Assembly (NCBI GenBank): GCA_029288275.1 | Contig: JARIHM010000014.1 | Location: 1 to 6,524, forward strand | DNA from: Candidatus Saccharimonadota bacterium | GTDB taxonomy: Bacteria; Patescibacteriota; Saccharimonadia; UBA4664 | DNA length: 6,524 nucleotides | Reading direction: 5' to 3' | In this document: piece by piece, positions 1 through 5,489 of the stretch | Position numbering within the stretch: position 1 is the stretch's first letter | How the letters are laid out: each line of letters opens with the position of its first letter | Program-made: the position numbers and the translations under genes | Notes under the pieces: generated by a model | The model's database searches: none | Seen by the model: the letters and a program-made list of their open reading frames with translations, nothing else | Told to the model about the DNA's origin: nothing

Positions 1-853
1 TCCCTTGGGTGCCAAACTAGATGTGGAGGCGGTTCATTTTGATACGGGTGGCGGTGCCACCAATGCAGCAGTAACCTTTGCTCGCCAGGGCCTTGAAGTG
101 GGATTTATCGGTAAAATTGGTCATGATCCGGCCGGGGCCGAGGTGCTGCGGGTGCTGCGGCGTGAAAACGTTGCCACCGACCGCATCACCTATGATGCCA
201 AGTACGGTACCGGCTATTCTACGTTGCTGGTGGCAGCTAATGGTGAACGGACTATCTTGAACTACCGTGGTGCCTCGCATGAACTTAAGGCCAAGGAGAT
301 TCCGATTCGTACGTTGGAGGCTGACTGGTTCTATATTACCTCGCTTGGGGGCAATATGGATCTATTGGGCAAACTGCTCAAGCACGCTAATACCCATGGC
401 ATTCAAGTAGCGCTTGATCCAGGTGCAGCCGAGCTGGCTCAGACGCGTAAACTGCGCGGTTTACTGCCGCTGCTTACCTTGCTTAAGGCCAATGCCGAGG
501 AGCTGCGGCAACTGTTTGGCGGTACGGACCTACGCGAGACCGTGACCCGCGCCGCCGACGCCTGTCCGTATGTGGTCGGCACCGACGGTGCGGCCGGCTC
601 CTACGCCGTTACCGGTGGCCGGCTGTATCAGGTAGGTTTGTATCAAAAGGTGAAAACCGTCGACCGCACTGGTGCCGGCGACGCCTTTGGGTCCGGCCTG
701 GTTGCGGCCCTGGCCAAAGGGCTGCCCATTGAGGACGCGCTCACGCTCGGTAGCGCCAATGCTACCAGCGTAGTGACGCAGTTTGGGGCCAAGAGCGGCA
801 TTTTGCGGACCAGCCGGCTAAAGCGAATGAAGATGAAGGTGAGTGAACTATGA
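1..853 (+). CDS. PfkB-family carbohydrate/nucleoside kinase, 5'-partial
   Basis: This is an ATP-dependent small-molecule kinase of the ribokinase/PfkB fold, which phosphorylates a sugar or nucleoside hydroxyl in the cytoplasm. The frame is open to the left edge of the window. The TTG at base 5 is probably not the real start, because family members normally have about 25-30 residues before the GGGATN glycine motif, which here lies only 15 residues in. Counting from that TTG, the first PfkB signature covers residues 15-41 (GGGATNAAVTFARQG, then GKIGHDPAG). The mid-domain NxxE motif is N163-E166. The second signature, DRTGAGDAF, is at 220-228, with D226 as the expected catalytic base. The C-terminal half of the fold is complete. 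The stop overlaps the next start by four bases (ATGA), which implies translational coupling. The substrate cannot be read from the sequence: ribose, fructose, adenosine and other nucleosides are all possible. Confidence 0.9.
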   Translation, partial: PLGAKLDVEAVHFDTGGGATNAAVTFARQGLEVGFIGKIGHDPAGAEVLRVLRRENVATDRITYDAKYGTGYSTLLVAANGERTILNYRGASHELKAKEIPIRTLEADWFYITSLGGNMDLLGKLLKHANTHGIQVALDPGAAELAQTRKLRGLLPLLTLLKANAEELRQLFGGTDLRETVTRAADACPYVVGTDGAAGSYAVTGGRLYQVGLYQKVKTVDRTGAGDAFGSGLVAALAKGLPIEDALTLGSANATSVVTQFGAKSGILRTSRLKRMKMKVSEL

Positions 854-2088
854 GTACGATTGGGCGATTTTTGCAGGCCAAAGAACCATTATTTGACCAC
901 GCACTGCATGAGCTAGAGCAGATTACCAAACACAAGAGCGTGGATGTAAAGCTAGCCGCCGAAATCGCCGAAACGGCTGCTAAGCGCACCAAACAGCTTG
1001 GTGTGGCGCACGATGCCACCGGGCCGGAGCTTTACGAAGCCTTAATCGCCAAGGTCAGAGAGCATGACGATCATCTGGCCAGGGCCATCGGCGGCACCGA
1101 CCCAAGCGATTTGGCGCAAATGATCCCGTTGATCGTGCGGGCGGCCGAGAACGCGCCACTACCCAAGGACGGCTGGTTTTTGCGCGAAGACAAGGCGCGC
1201 GCCATGTTGCGTCGCAAACCCCCGGAGGCCGTGATGGCTCGGCTAGGCTATCATTTGGTGAGCCAGCTCCTCGACAACGAGAATATCTACGAGCTGTTTT
1301 TAGCGTTGCGGTTTGCCGAAGATCCGGCCTGGCTCAATGAGTTTGACGCATTATACACTGAGCTGACGCCGGCCGACTTTGAGCTACGCCAAATCAAGGT
1401 GGTGCCGTTTGCTGTGAGTAAGTGGGGCGACATTGCCGAGCACTTCATCGCCAAAAAACGTCACAACATCACGCACTCCAAGGAGATGGGCGCCATTGCT
1501 GTTATGCCTATGACCGAGACGCGCATGACCGGCGTGACACTCAAAGTATTACCGCTTCTGTGTCACTACTTTAACGAGATCAGGCTCTACAGCGCCTTTT
1601 TTAAGCTCATGCAGTCCAAGCAGAACTTTGGCCAAATTGTAGCCGATACCTTGATTGCTGATCCAGGGCACGTGAAGCTAGTAGAGAACGGTCAGATCCA
1701 TTGGCGCGTCATCCAGCGGTACTTTGGTAAGCTCACGAATGAAGTGCATCCCGAGATGTTTGAGCCGCATGTGCAGCCCGAAGACCTGCACTGGCGCCGG
1801 GCCGAAGAAGTTTTATACGAAATTGACCCCGAACTGGAGTTCTGGCGCAACCTTGACTACGTGGCAGTGTTTAAGGGCCAGGATCCGATCACCTTTAACC
1901 TGATGGATCTGAGCTTGAGCTATTCGAACGCCATTGCGTATGAAGATCGCTATCTGTATCATTTTCGCGAGGCGCTATGGAACGAGGTGTTTGTGCGCTA
2001 CCTCGGCCAGAAAACGCTGGAAGACCAGCTGCTGGTTAAGCTAGATAATGCTATAATCAAGCCCGAAACATTGGTGCATCATGGCTAA
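850..2088 (+). CDS. Uncharacterised 412-residue cytoplasmic protein, kinase-linked
   Basis: I do not recognise this family. The start ATG overlaps the upstream kinase stop as ATGA and has an AAGGTGAG Shine-Dalgarno at 836-843, so the start is well supported. The protein is soluble-looking, with no signal peptide or membrane segment, and has one cysteine (in LLCHYF). Its N-terminal 150 residues look helical and charged. The middle is denser, with KKRHNITHSKEMGAIAVMP and MTETRMTGVTL stretches, and the C-terminal third is rich in aromatic residues and Asp/Glu (FWRNLDYVAVFKGQDP, YEDRYLYHFREALWNEVF). No Walker, Rossmann or metal-binding motif stands out. It sits between a PfkB kinase and a LOG-like protein in one transcription unit, so a role in the same small-molecule pathway, or as a partner of the kinase, is an inference. 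It could also be a scaffold. The last eight bases overlap the next gene. Confidence 0.85.
   Translation: MSTIGRFLQAKEPLFDHALHELEQITKHKSVDVKLAAEIAETAAKRTKQLGVAHDATGPELYEALIAKVREHDDHLARAIGGTDPSDLAQMIPLIVRAAENAPLPKDGWFLREDKARAMLRRKPPEAVMARLGYHLVSQLLDNENIYELFLALRFAEDPAWLNEFDALYTELTPADFELRQIKVVPFAVSKWGDIAEHFIAKKRHNITHSKEMGAIAVMPMTETRMTGVTLKVLPLLCHYFNEIRLYSAFFKLMQSKQNFGQIVADTLIADPGHVKLVENGQIHWRVIQRYFGKLTNEVHPEMFEPHVQPEDLHWRRAEEVLYEIDPELEFWRNLDYVAVFKGQDPITFNLMDLSLSYSNAIAYEDRYLYHFREALWNEVFVRYLGQKTLEDQLLVKLDNAIIKPETLVHHG
2049..2057 (+). promoter_or_regulatory. Extended -10 promoter inside the end of the upstream gene
   Basis: The bases TGCTATAAT form a perfect extended -10 element (TGn plus TATAAT at 2052-2057). 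They lie 23 bases before the ATG of the LOG-like gene, which would give a leader of about 17 bases. No convincing -35 hexamer is present at 16-18 bp, as expected for extended -10 promoters. The site lies inside coding sequence, so chance occurrence cannot be excluded. Confidence 0.5.
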
Positions 2089-2662
2089 GCCAAAATTTCC
2101 GTATCAAATTTGCGTGTCTGGGGCGGCGCGAGGTGACTCGGTAGTGACGGGCGCCCAGTTGGCGGCGGCTGCGGGGCGGGAGATTGCCCGGCGTGGCCAC
2201 ATTACGCTTACTGGGGCCACCAAGGGTCTACCCTATGAGGCGGCCAAGGCGGCGCAGGCGGCAGGCGGCTTTAGTATGGGTTTTTCGCCGGCGTCATCAC
2301 GATTGGCGCACATTAAGAAGTATCGGTTACCGCTGGATGCGTTTGATTCAGTGCTGTTTACCGGCTTTGAATACACCGGCCGCAATCTGTTACTGGTGCG
2401 TTCCAGCGACGCAGTTATTATGGTGGGTGGCCGCATTGGCACTCTCAATGAGCTGACCATCGCCATTGAGGAACGCAAGCCGGTAGGGGTGCTGTTGGGT
2501 TCAGGCGGTATGACTGACGAGGTAGAACATGTGCTCAAGGCTGCCAAGCGGGTGCGCACCGGCATTGTGTTCGGGCATGATGCGGCTACATTGGTAGATG
2601 AAATTATTGGCCTTATTGAAGAGAAGTCGCGCAAACTACCCGACCTGACCAAGGAGCTGTAA
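2081..2662 (+). CDS. SLOG/LOG-type Rossmann protein, TIGR00725-like
   Basis: This 193-residue protein has the SLOG (LOG/DprA-like) nucleotide-binding Rossmann fold. The N-terminal strand and loop are ICVSGAARGD (10-19). TLTGATKGLPYEAAKAA (42-58) is the second glycine loop. The diagnostic block is R101-N-L-L-L-V-R107-S-S-D110, followed by VGGRIGTLNE (115-124). This lines up with the catalytic region of cytokinin-activating LOG phosphoribohydrolases (ERKAEMARQSDAFI...PGGYGTLEE), so R101 and E124 match the expected catalytic Arg and Glu. The PGG is changed to GGR, as in TIGR00725-type members. LOG enzymes release a base from a nucleoside 5'-monophosphate, but TIGR00725 members are mostly uncharacterised, so activity is inferred. 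The gene overlaps the upstream gene by eight bases and lacks a clear Shine-Dalgarno. Translation may therefore be coupled, or may use a short mRNA from the internal -10 box. Confidence 0.85.
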   Translation: MAKPKFPYQICVSGAARGDSVVTGAQLAAAAGREIARRGHITLTGATKGLPYEAAKAAQAAGGFSMGFSPASSRLAHIKKYRLPLDAFDSVLFTGFEYTGRNLLLVRSSDAVIMVGGRIGTLNELTIAIEERKPVGVLLGSGGMTDEVEHVLKAAKRVRTGIVFGHDAATLVDEIIGLIEEKSRKLPDLTKEL

Positions 2663-2665
2663 CTG

Positions 2666-3307
2666 ATGAAGCGGGTACGGGCGGTCATTGAGCACGAATG
2701 GTCGCACCGGCGCTGGGTCTGGTTATGCGTAGCCTCGGTAGCCGCAATCGTGGTGTGGATTGCGCGGCCCATCGAGACCGCGCCGATCGATTCCTACGCG
2801 CGTTGTGCCGCGGCTGGTAATCCTATCACCCAGACTGATCCGCCGGTCTGCGTGATCGGCGCGGAGCACTTTGTGGGCCCGGCGAGCTCGCCGACAGCCA
2901 CGGCGCCACCCACCAACGCCCAGCCGTTTGACCTGTTGGTGGCGGGTGATAGTCGTGGTGCCTACCCGCGGCGGCAGGAGGCTATCACGAGCCAGGGCGC
3001 CTGGGAACAGTATTGGCGCACTGTCCACGCCAGCATTAGCCCGCTGCCGCCGCTCTTGCCGGTAGATTTTACTACCAGTGAAGTACTGGCCGTAAGCCAA
3101 GGCCGCCAGCCAAACGGTGGTTATGACGTTAAGATTACCAATATTATGACCAGCGCTACGGGCACCGTGGTGGATGTGGTAGAGACCTCACCGGCGGCTA
3201 CCTGCCATGCTCCGGCCGTACCTACCGATCCATACATGATCGTTCGGACTATTAAACTGCCAGAGCCGGTGATATTCCGGCTAACGACCCAGAAGCGATC
3301 GTGCTGA
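2666..3307 (+). CDS. Membrane-anchored PrcB-like domain protein
   Basis: This is a 213-residue envelope protein of unknown specific role. It has a basic N-terminus, one membrane segment at about residues 17-33, and then an extracytoplasmic region. Residues 44-70 carry a short two-cysteine motif (YARCAAAGNPITQTDPPVC, C47 and C62) that probably makes a disulfide. Motifs of this C..AGNP...P..C type recur in bacterial secreted proteins. A Pro/Thr-rich spacer (72-88) follows. Residues 104-206 match the PrcB C-terminal domain: ITSQGAWEQYW, VDFTTSEVLAVSQG, then the hallmark NGGYDVKI (G151-G152-Y153) and a late SPAATC...PYMIV stretch. PrcB was described as a partner of the PrtP/PrcA protease complex in Treponema, but most homologues have no known partner. 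Start: AAGGAG at 2651-2656 is nine bases upstream of the ATG. It begins three bases after the LOG-like stop, so the two are probably co-transcribed. Confidence 0.85.
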   Translation: MKRVRAVIEHEWSHRRWVWLCVASVAAIVVWIARPIETAPIDSYARCAAAGNPITQTDPPVCVIGAEHFVGPASSPTATAPPTNAQPFDLLVAGDSRGAYPRRQEAITSQGAWEQYWRTVHASISPLPPLLPVDFTTSEVLAVSQGRQPNGGYDVKITNIMTSATGTVVDVVETSPAATCHAPAVPTDPYMIVRTIKLPEPVIFRLTTQKRSC

Positions 3308-3336
3308 TTGCATTTGTACCTGGGCGAGTGTATAGT
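3308..3336 (+). promoter_or_regulatory. sigma-70-type promoter for the whiB-like gene
   Basis: TTGCAT (3308-3313) and TATAGT (3331-3336) are separated by exactly 17 bp. The -35 hexamer begins on the base after the upstream stop codon. Predicted transcription starts near 3343, leaving a leader of about 39 bases. This is the only promoter in the window with a credible -35 at normal spacing. Confidence 0.65.
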
Positions 3337-3364
3337 AATCCCGGTCCAATACGCACCAATCCCG
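3337..3364 (+). repeat. Direct repeat AATCCCG in whiB-like leader
   Basis: AATCCCG occurs at 3337-3343 and again at 3358-3364, 21 bases apart (about two helical turns). CCAAT also occurs at 3346-3350 and 3356-3360, ten bases apart. The repeats lie between the -10 box and the Shine-Dalgarno, where a repressor could act. They are short, so chance is possible. Confidence 0.35.
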
Positions 3365-3368
3365 AGAT

Positions 3369-3377
3369 GGAGGTGAG
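3369..3377 (+). promoter_or_regulatory. Strong Shine-Dalgarno that fixes the whiB-like start
   Basis: GGAGGTGAG pairs over at least eight bases with the 16S anti-SD. The GGAGG core ends eight bases before the ATG at 3382. This rules out the in-frame ATG at 3367 and the GTG at 3301 as main starts, because both lie upstream of or run into the site. Confidence 0.85.
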
Positions 3378-3381
3378 AACC

Positions 3382-3636
3382 ATGGATTGGCGTCACCGTG
3401 CTGCTTGCCGCGAGGAAGACCCCGAAGCGTTCTTCCCCGTCGGGAACAGCGGTCCAGCCCTTCAGCAGATTGCTGAGGCCAAGGCGGTGTGCCGGCGGTG
3501 TCCAGTGGTGAGCGCTTGCTTGTCATGGGCGCTGGAATCCGGCCAGGATGCCGGTGTTTGGGGTGGCCTGAGCGAGGACGAACGGCGTGCACTTAAGCGC
3601 CGTAACGCTCGTACCCGGGCCCGCTCCAACGCTTAG
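3382..3636 (+). CDS. WhiB-family Fe-S transcriptional regulator
   Basis: This 84-residue protein is a minimal WhiB-like (Wbl) regulator. The four cluster-binding cysteines are C9, C37, C40 and C46, in the pattern AAC...KAVCRRCPVVSAC. The family's G-V-W-G-G turn is at 58-62. Other Wbl hallmarks are WRHRAAC at the start, FFP at 17-19, and a basic C-terminal tail (RRALKRRNARTRARS) expected to contact DNA. Wbl proteins bind a redox- or NO-sensitive [4Fe-4S] cluster, and many work by binding region 4 of the primary sigma factor. The gene has its own promoter, leader, strong Shine-Dalgarno and terminator, so it is monocistronic. The protein is short, with no N- or C-terminal extension, and no key residue is missing. 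The family is classically actinobacterial and phage-borne, so transfer from an actinobacterial host or neighbour is possible if this genome is CPR. Which Wbl subgroup (WhiA-E, Wbl) it belongs to cannot be told. Confidence 0.93.
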   Translation: MDWRHRAACREEDPEAFFPVGNSGPALQQIAEAKAVCRRCPVVSACLSWALESGQDAGVWGGLSEDERRALKRRNARTRARSNA

Positions 3637-3650
3637 TTCAAAGTCTGTTG

Positions 3651-3688
3651 CTCCCCGTGGTCATCATTGATGGCTACGGGGAGTTTTT
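3651..3688 (+). terminator. Intrinsic terminator after the whiB-like gene
   Basis: A 15-bp stem pairs 3651-3665 with 3669-3683 around a three-base ATT loop. It contains two G-T wobbles and no mismatch, and its base is the GC-rich CTCCCCGT/ACGGGGAG. Five T residues follow directly (3684-3688). It starts 14 bases after the whiB-like stop and isolates that gene from the next unit. Confidence 0.93.
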
Positions 3689-3703
3689 GCGTCCGTAATC
3701 ATG

Positions 3704-3709
3704 TACAAT
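3704..3709 (+). promoter_or_regulatory. -10 box for the CAP-domain gene
   Basis: TACAAT, preceded by TG, lies 24 bases before the chosen ATG and would place the mRNA start near 3716 with a leader of about 18 bases. It resembles the GGTACAATA box before uvrB. No clear -35 is visible because the upstream terminator occupies that region. The box overlaps an in-frame ATG at 3701, which argues against that codon as the start. Confidence 0.5.
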
Positions 3710-3733
3710 AGAGCCAAGCATAAGGCGTTTGTC

Positions 3734-4768
3734 ATGCGTTTTCCTCATCATCTTAAACAATGGCTCGTCCCACATCACCACAATGATCACCGGCCGCATC
3801 TGATCCGGCGCCACGGTCTGGCGCTCGTAGCGGCTGTGCTGGCGGTGGTGCAGCTAGGGGGCTATGTATTGCGCCCGGCCGTGGCACACTCGGTATCCAA
3901 TGGTCAGGTATTGGCCTATGCCACGGATATCGCACCGGTTGACCTGTTTGACCAGACGAACCAGCAGCGAGAGGCTGCCGGCCTGGCTCCGCTTCATTTA
4001 GATGCCCGGCTCAATCAAAGCGCCACCCTTAAGGCGCAAAATATGTTTGCTGAGGATTACTGGGCGCATGTGAGTCCTGATGGTATTCAGCCCTGGCACT
4101 GGTTTGATGTGGCTGGTTACGCCTATCATTATGCGGGCGAGAATCTGGCTAAAGACTTTGACACCTCCAGCGGCGTCATGCAGGGCTGGATGAACTCGCC
4201 GGGGCACCGTGCCAACATCCTCAACCCGAACTACACCGACGTTGGCTTTGCCGTGATGAACGGCACGCTGCAGGGCGAAGAGACTACGTTAGTGGTGGCG
4301 CATTATGGTTCGCCTGCAGGCGGCCTAGGTGTAACCGCCACGGTGCCGGCCGCCACACCTCGGTCCACCGTGCAGCCGGCTCCGGCGCCAGCCGTGATTG
4401 CGCCCGCACCGACGCCCGCACCCACGCCCGTTCCAACCTTGGCGCCTACTCCTACGCCGCTTGTAACGCCCGAGCCGGTAAAGCCGATTGTGACGGGTCA
4501 GATTACTCGAGCCGCACCGGCGCCCAGAACATATAACCTCTTTGCGCCGCTCGCTCTCACGCAGACGCTCAATTGGCACAATCTTGTGACCCTGGGTCTG
4601 CTAGTGCTGCTGCTGTTCGTTTACGGTTTAACGCATATGACGGTGTGGCGCAAAGGGCTGCGGCGCTGGCACCATCGTCGCTATCAGCACTGGGCATTGT
4701 TCCAGGTAGGTGGTTTAGCCCTGCTGGTGCTATTCATTGCCGTCTCTGGGTTTGGCACGGTGGGATAA
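3734..4768 (+). CDS. CAP/SCP-domain protein with N-terminal anchor and C-terminal membrane hairpin
   Basis: This is a 344-residue cell-surface protein. After a His-rich basic tail there is a membrane segment at about 28-46, which could be an uncleaved anchor or a signal peptide (AVAHS follows). The CAP (SCP/PR-1, YkwD-like) domain spans about residues 66-195: FDQTNQQREAAGLAPL, AHVSPDG with H112, AGENLA with E136, and SPGHRANILNPNYTDVGFAV with H158. H112, E136 and H158 fit the conserved CAP cavity residues. A Pro/Ala/Thr-rich linker (about 205-265) leads to two more membrane segments (about 282-301 and 322-340), joined by a very basic, His-rich loop. Start: the ATG at 3734 has AAGG at 3722-3725 eight bases upstream, and the ATG at 3701 lies on the -10 box. 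Bacterial CAP proteins have varied or unknown roles, including adhesion, envelope and spore functions, so function is not assigned. Confidence 0.9.
   Translation: MRFPHHLKQWLVPHHHNDHRPHLIRRHGLALVAAVLAVVQLGGYVLRPAVAHSVSNGQVLAYATDIAPVDLFDQTNQQREAAGLAPLHLDARLNQSATLKAQNMFAEDYWAHVSPDGIQPWHWFDVAGYAYHYAGENLAKDFDTSSGVMQGWMNSPGHRANILNPNYTDVGFAVMNGTLQGEETTLVVAHYGSPAGGLGVTATVPAATPRSTVQPAPAPAVIAPAPTPAPTPVPTLAPTPTPLVTPEPVKPIVTGQITRAAPAPRTYNLFAPLALTQTLNWHNLVTLGLLVLLLFVYGLTHMTVWRKGLRRWHHRRYQHWALFQVGGLALLVLFIAVSGFGTVG
4400..4459 (+). repeat. Imperfect 12-bp tandem repeats encoding the Pro-rich linker
   Basis: About five units of 12 bases encode successive four-residue blocks APAP, TPAP, TPVP, TLAP and TPTP. 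The first two units (GCGCCCGCACCG, ACGCCCGCACCC) differ at only two positions. Such repeats can change length by slippage in whole-codon steps, which would lengthen or shorten the linker without a frameshift. Confidence 0.7.
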
Positions 4769-4770
4769 GC

Positions 4771-4776
4771 TATAAT
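4771..4776 (+). promoter_or_regulatory. -10 box for the PH-domain gene
   Basis: A perfect TATAAT lies two bases after the upstream stop codon and 25 bases before the next ATG. It implies an mRNA start near 4783 and a leader of about 19 bases. TTGGCA at 4752-4757 resembles a -35, but the spacer is only 13 bp, so the -35 is doubtful. Confidence 0.55.
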
Positions 4777-4801
4777 GCTGGTAGCATAACGGAAGTGTAG
4801 G

Positions 4802-5380
4802 ATGAAGGCTGGTTACGTTCTTGACGCCAATGAGCACGTTATTAAAGAGGTAGGCCGTCACTGGATTGACTTAGCGCCAGCGGTTATCTCTGCCGCCGCT
4901 CTTACGGTGGCGGCTTTGGGCCTGGCCTACGCTTTTGGCCGTTTTCGGGATCTCTTCCCCGCGCTCATTACTGGCCAGATGATCACAGCTCTGATCATGG
5001 CGCTGGTCGGCCTGGCTGCGCTCATCTTTTTAACCGGCCTCTGGGTATATCGCCAGAACCGGTTGATTCTGACCAATCTCCACCTCATTCAAGTGGAACA
5101 GCATGGCTTGTTCGGTCGCGAAGTCTCCCAGCTGAGCCTGGCTCGTGTACAGGACGTGGCGGGCCATCGCAACGGGCTTTTAGCTACCATTCTGGATTTT
5201 GGCGATGTAGAGGTTCAATCAGCCGGCCAGCAAGATAACTTTATCTTTGTGAACGCGCCCGGCCCCCAGCAGCTCGCCGATGACTGTTTGCAGGCGCACG
5301 AGCATTTTATTGAGACGCATTTTAACCACATGCCCGCTCCTTCGCCGGTTGTGACCGAGGAGATGGAGGGAGGCGAGTAG
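4802..5380 (+). CDS. Two-TM membrane protein with bacterial PH domain (bPH2)
   Basis: This 192-residue protein resembles the YdbS/YdbT-type bPH2 (PF03703) group. Two membrane segments are predicted at about residues 24-45 and 58-82. The bPH2 domain follows at about 84-160: NRLILTNLHLIQVEQHGLFGREVSQLSLARVQDV, then a GLLATILDFGDVEVQSAG core, the usual order for the family (NRRLI..., GLF, I/VQDV, GFGD.....SAG). The C-terminus is acidic (EEMEGGE). Family members are membrane-associated and their function is mostly unknown; some sit with envelope or stress genes. The Shine-Dalgarno GGAAG at 4791-4795 is six bases before the ATG. It lies 33 bases after the CAP gene with a -10 box between them, so it may be transcribed both by read-through and from its own promoter. 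Confidence 0.88.
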   Translation: MKAGYVLDANEHVIKEVGRHWIDLAPAVISAAALTVAALGLAYAFGRFRDLFPALITGQMITALIMALVGLAALIFLTGLWVYRQNRLILTNLHLIQVEQHGLFGREVSQLSLARVQDVAGHRNGLLATILDFGDVEVQSAGQQDNFIFVNAPGPQQLADDCLQAHEHFIETHFNHMPAPSPVVTEEMEGGE

Positions 5381-5425
5381 CCTGCGCTCTTTGGCATTTA
5401 CGCAAGCGGGTGGGTTGGCTAGCTT

Positions 5426-5440
5426 TTCTAGATTTTAGAA
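5426..5440. repeat. Small A/T-rich inverted repeat upstream of uvrB
   Basis: TTCTA and TAGAA are separated by GATTT. The arms are five bases each, too weak for a terminator (the flanking T tract is short). The repeat could be a protein-binding half-site pair in the 109-base gap before uvrB. It does not resemble a LexA box of the E. coli or Gram-positive/actinobacterial type. Confidence 0.3.
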
Positions 5441-5477
5441 TGTACCTCTAAGGGATAGCTGGCCGCCGAATGTGCGG

Positions 5478-5483
5478 TACAAT
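5478..5483 (+). promoter_or_regulatory. -10 box for uvrB, giving a probable leaderless mRNA
   Basis: TACAAT ends six bases before the uvrB ATG. A start seven bases downstream would fall on base 5490, the A of the ATG itself. There is no Shine-Dalgarno between the box and the ATG. No good -35 is seen 16-18 bp upstream. Confidence 0.5.
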
Positions 5484-5489
5484 AAAGCT

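Noticed and set aside
2233..2772. A 179-residue open frame on the - strand
   Set aside because: It lies opposite the LOG-like gene and runs into the PrcB-like gene, and its composition (Ser/Arg/Thr rich) looks like a shadow of GC-rich coding sequence. No SD or known motif.
3301..3381. N-terminal extension of the WhiB-like gene from GTG 3301 or ATG 3367
   Set aside because: The extension would run over the promoter, direct repeats and Shine-Dalgarno. The ATG at 3382 has ideal SD spacing and gives the normal WhiB N-terminus.
3701..3733. Longer start of the CAP gene at ATG 3701
   Set aside because: That ATG overlaps the TACAAT box and has no Shine-Dalgarno. The ATG at 3734 has AAGG at good spacing and a normal basic start before the membrane segment.
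4979..4998. 20-base near-perfect palindrome (ATGATCA arms around AGCT)
   Set aside because: It lies inside a membrane helix of the PH-domain gene and encodes MITALIM in frame. The symmetry is most simply explained by codon choice.
5381..5425. Possible terminator after the PH-domain gene
   Set aside because: CGCT/AGCG arms are short and interrupted, and there is no T run directly after them.
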